64,000 bases of DNA, from positions 129,668,516-129,732,515 of the forward strand of contig NC_089980.1 in NCBI RefSeq assembly GCF_036417845.1, read 5' to 3'. Origin of the DNA: Apteryx mantelli. Lineage: Eukaryota > Chordata > Aves > Apterygiformes > Apterygidae. Shown here piece by piece: positions 60,254 through 64,000 of the stretch (position 1 is its first letter; every line of letters starts with the position of its first letter). A program made the translations under genes and the position numbers. The notes under the pieces were generated by a model. It searched no databases and was not told the origin of the DNA. It was given only the letters and a program-made list of their open reading frames with translations.

Positions 60254-63200
60254 AGCTAAGGGTAAGGTAGAAAACATGACCAGACCAGGTAGAAAGATGA
60301 ACTCGTGTTGGCAAAAAATATCTTCATAGAAAGTGTTTCTGTCAAAAGAACAAATAGCTGTAGGGCTAACAGAAGTGTGATTGCAGATTAAAAGTGCTAA
60401 CTACATAAAGTTTTGATTATGTGGGAGTGGGGGTGATAGACTGATGGGTGGAAAGACATCAAGAATTTTAAAGAATAGACTTTTTTTATAGGCAGTAGAA
60501 TTAGTAGAGGAAAAATACTTTATGGCAACAAAAAATTTCCTTAAAATGAGATCGAATATACCATGAAATCGTTTTTCAGAAGCAGTGGAGAAAGCCATGC
60601 CACTCACAGTTTGTGCCACTATGCTGAAAAAGGACTAAAAACTGTACTGTCTGAAAAATTCTGCCCTGAGAAACTGGTCCCATAGACAGTCACTATGGTA
60701 CATTCATATGAAGATGTGAGAAAGGGAAAGAGGTGAACAAGCTGAGCCTGAGAAAGTTATGAAAACCAGAGTATTAGTAGTCCCAAACATGCTGTCTGGA
60801 TCACAAGAAAAGCACTATTAATATAATTAGAATGTAGATAGAGAAACACTTGGTTTTGTGGGTTAAACTACTGCAGATTACGTAGAAGGATTTACAGGTG
60901 AGAGTGCATTCACCATTAAGTCATGGAGCATTAAAAGAAAAATGATAGTAAGTCATCAAAGGTAATTATATTCCTTCTGGGACGGATTCTCTTCTGGTGT
61001 AAATCAGCAGATTTCTTTCTAAATGAGAACTATAGCGATTTATAACAGTGGCGAATTTGGCTCGCTGTTTGTGTTGCCATGCTGTCTTTGTACAACAGTC
61101 TGGACAGCAAGCATTCATATTCATGTTTGCTGAATTTTAAGATAGTATGGATTGGGAAATAATTGGCAGCCTGGGAAGTGCCATGTATCACCCCTGTTAG
61201 CGTAATGGAAAAGCTGTATGACCGTACCAAATACTTCACAACAACAATAACTAAAAAAAGCCTGATTTAAAATCTCAATGAACAGGGAACAGTGAGCCAA
61301 ATTTTGGCAGGAGCAAAACATGCATAGCTCTCATTGGAAGACAACAGGGCAGATTTTGAATGAAAGAAGAAAAACAAGTTCTCTAGGGCATGTTTCTAAG
61401 AGGAGCTGAAAACCTCCTAGGAAATGCTGAGTGCTCAGTATTCCCACTGAATTCTTGTGAATCTGCCCCTCCTTCTCTATTACGTCTTTACAACAAAGTA
61501 TACAACTTTGTGCTTCCAAATCTGAAGTCTGTTAATTTTTTTGTTATAATTTTATTTTCATTTCAAAATACTTGCTCTTTAAAACCCTAAAAATTTGTGC
61601 TTTGCAAGTTATCTGACAAAATGAACCTAATAATTTTGTTTGCTGCTAGTTCTCTCCAAGCAGTAATGTGAACTGAAATATCAAATATTTAGTACTATGA
61701 AGCACTAATATGGATATGGTGATTTCTCATTAATACTAACAACTTCAAAACTAATTCTCATTAGCTTGAAATAATTTTTTAGCTGCTTAATAAGTGATTA
61801 AATTCAAACAGAAGTATGTAATGTGTTTACAAAAAAGGAATTGGTTGACATTATGAAATGTTAATGGCTTTATTCCTTAAAACTGATTATTGGATCAGTC
61901 CATATATTTAAGGAATGTTCTTAAAGCTGTGGACTACCCTGTTCTTTAAAGTAGAAATTGCATCCAATTTGGAAAAGCATTTTGGATAGAGTTATCAGCT
62001 GTGAATAAAGCAACAACCACAAAACCAAAAACAAATTCCCCAGGAGAATGTAATTCAGATTTTAATAGAAAAGCAAAATGATTTACCTATAATTGTTTGG
62101 CTAAAATTGCTCCTGTTTTCCTTTTGTATGTATAATTTCAGCAAGATAGGAAATACAGGAACAGAAAGAAATCCTGTCACACCTACAGAGTCCAGACTAA
62201 ATGAAACTCAAACTCAGGTAGGAGAGACTAAGACTCCTGTAGAATGTTGCTAAAACATGAAATTTAAGTGGGGACAGGCTCTGGGTGCCTAGATTTGTCT
62301 CACTGATTGAAAGCTGGAGGCTTTTTGTTGACATAAATTATCTTTGAGGGAGAAGCTGTTTTTGTGCATCTTCTTCACCTGTCTTTCAGGCCTTAGGGCT
62401 AGGCACTCAGCAGTAGTGAAAAGTACTGAGAAACAAGTGTGAAAAAGGAGTGATGAGAAATGTTCTCTCTGTGTTACAGCTTCCGTTGTGGACGATGCAC
62501 AGAGAACTTAAGGGAGGAGCTCAAGAGCAGATGCATGGAGGCTATTGCTAGAGCTTGTGTGCCAGAGCGTTAAAACTAGAACTGTTCTTCTCCGTGAAGG
62601 ATACGCAAAGAGGGCCCTCTAGCCATAAATTCACCAGTAAACTGCATGTGAACTGTATCATTTGGCTCCATACAAAATGCAGCATGTGGCAAAATTTTAG
62701 ACAGATAAATGTAATTAAAGGCAGATGGCAAGAAAAAGGGACGGGGAAGAAAAATATATACATCTGGGACGCAGTGAAATTTTTCAGTGTTGTAAGTGCA
62801 TTAGAAATTCCGTCCTCATAGAGAGCAATGTCTTAACGTTTTCTTAAACTGAAGAGTATGCTGCAGTATTTTCCCGGATTAGAGCCTAAATGTTCAAATG
62901 AGGGTCAGTGCATACTAGTTTATGCATTCGCTGTTGTACATTGTTGTTATCCCAGTATTAATTTCAAGCATCCTGGCGTAAGAAATGTGTTTAAGGGTGG
63001 CAGTTAAACCATTTCTTAGGGGTATGATAAGAAGTGTCAGTGCCCTGCATAACAAATCATGTTTATGTTACCGTAGAAAGTAAACATTTGCATTTCAAAC
63101 CCACACAAACTGTGGGTAATATGTTAAGGTTGCTCTAAGTCAGCCTTGCAAAAAGTTCAGGAGTCTGCATTCTGAGCAAGGTGACTGTTTTTGAACAACC

Positions 63201-64000
63201 AGCATGTACTTCGTTTCAACCTTAGCAACCTATGGTTAAGAGTGTCAAGCAGTGGGGGGTTTTCAGTGCTTGGATTTAATGGAGAGATAATGGCAAAGAG
63301 CAGATTTGAAAAAGGGAGGAGTGAGGTGGAATTAAACTGGGATTTTAAAAAATGGAAAATCAAAGTATGAGGTTTCAGGCCTGTCAAAATGTTTAATTCT
63401 TCTTGTTCAAGCTGCAGATGGTTTGAGTCATCTTGTGCCAGAATTAACTTGGTGACACAGTAAAATAACCTTTCAGAAATACATTTCCCATATTTTATTC
63501 ATTGTTGCACTTTAGCTGAACCTATTCTTTGCATGAATAAGGTATTTGAGATCAGATGCCCTCTTCATACTTGCTTGGTGGGAATTAGGATGTGACTTGT
63601 TAAGAGCTGAGCCTCATTATGAAATGAAGGCAGGAAATGTTGCTTTTGCTTACTGTGTGTTGTGCATCTTCATCTGTCTATGCAAAATACTTATGAAGCG
63701 TGCTAAAAACGAAACCCTTGTGTCTGCATCATGCAAACAATCTGGAAGGCCACCTTCTGTTATATAATAAATGCAGGCTCATCTATAGATAAGAAAAATA
63801 AACAAAAGCTATTATCCATACATTTGAACTGGCCATTTAATTTAAAATAAGAGGGTCTGTTCTGCCATTTGAAAGGGTCCTCAGATCCCAAACCCTTGGG
63901 CACCAGTCAAGTAAATATGGTTGCTGCTGCACCATTCCCAGAGCTTAAACAGGTCAAGTTACTAAATAAAGAAGTTGGAAGTGAGCATCAACAGCTTATT

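Larger units (their letters stand above)
58231..64000. other. Intergenic DNA, no gene seen
   Basis: Short AT-rich frames only. Two 13-base perfect tandem duplications are present: TAATTTTTGAGAC at 59788-59813 and AAAATGGCTGTGT at 60228-60253. GGATTCTCTTCTGGTGTAAA at about 60984 recalls one arm of an old palindromic sauropsid repeat (TGGTGTAAATCAG) but the other arm is missing. Confidence 0.5.

Overview
The window looks like a bird nuclear chromosome. It is AT-rich and gene-poor, has one long vertebrate-type coding exon, carries CR1 LINE fragments in several states of decay (including a young copy with the 8-bp GATTCTGT tail seen in avian CR1), and holds a retroviral solo LTR. No bacterial, organellar or CRISPR feature was seen.

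Layout. 1-13050 is intergenic DNA with two relics of palindromic MITE-like repeats and no gene I can support. 13060-13620 is a CpG island with GC-box, inverted CCAAT, YY1, E2F and MYB-type motifs; it is the likely promoter of the next gene. A non-coding first exon (donor about 13416/13417) and a 70-base second exon (14053-14122) lead into a large exon whose acceptor is at 16220-16221. That exon holds the whole core reading frame of TDRD15 (16227-22160, 1,977 residues), an eight-Tudor germline protein. Its 3' UTR ends at an undetermined point, with candidate poly(A) signals between 22.5 and 24.8 kb.

From about 24.8 to 64 kb no further gene is supportable. This part holds a decayed CR1 with remnants of ORF1 and ORF2 (30555-32400), a second decayed CR1 (37600-38885), an older CR1/L3-like tail (39640-39978), a solo LTR with a perfect 6-bp target duplication (49050-49458), ancient dispersed repeats at 49.85-51.7 kb, and a young CR1 (56638-57460) nested inside an older CR1-clade LINE (about 56140-58230).

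How it fits together. Multi-Tudor proteins of the TDRD family bind methylarginine on PIWI-family proteins and organise germ granules where piRNAs that silence transposons are made. The window therefore pairs a probable piRNA-pathway gene with CR1 and ERV relics, the kinds of element that pathway restrains. In mammals TDRD15 lies next to APOB with a large gene desert beyond it; the emptiness of the flanks fits that, but the neighbour is outside this window. I found no convincing new biological system. The points most worth checking are the split 5' end of TDRD15 with competing start codons, the MYB/YY1 promoter that may fire in both directions, and the nested or well-delimited mobile elements.
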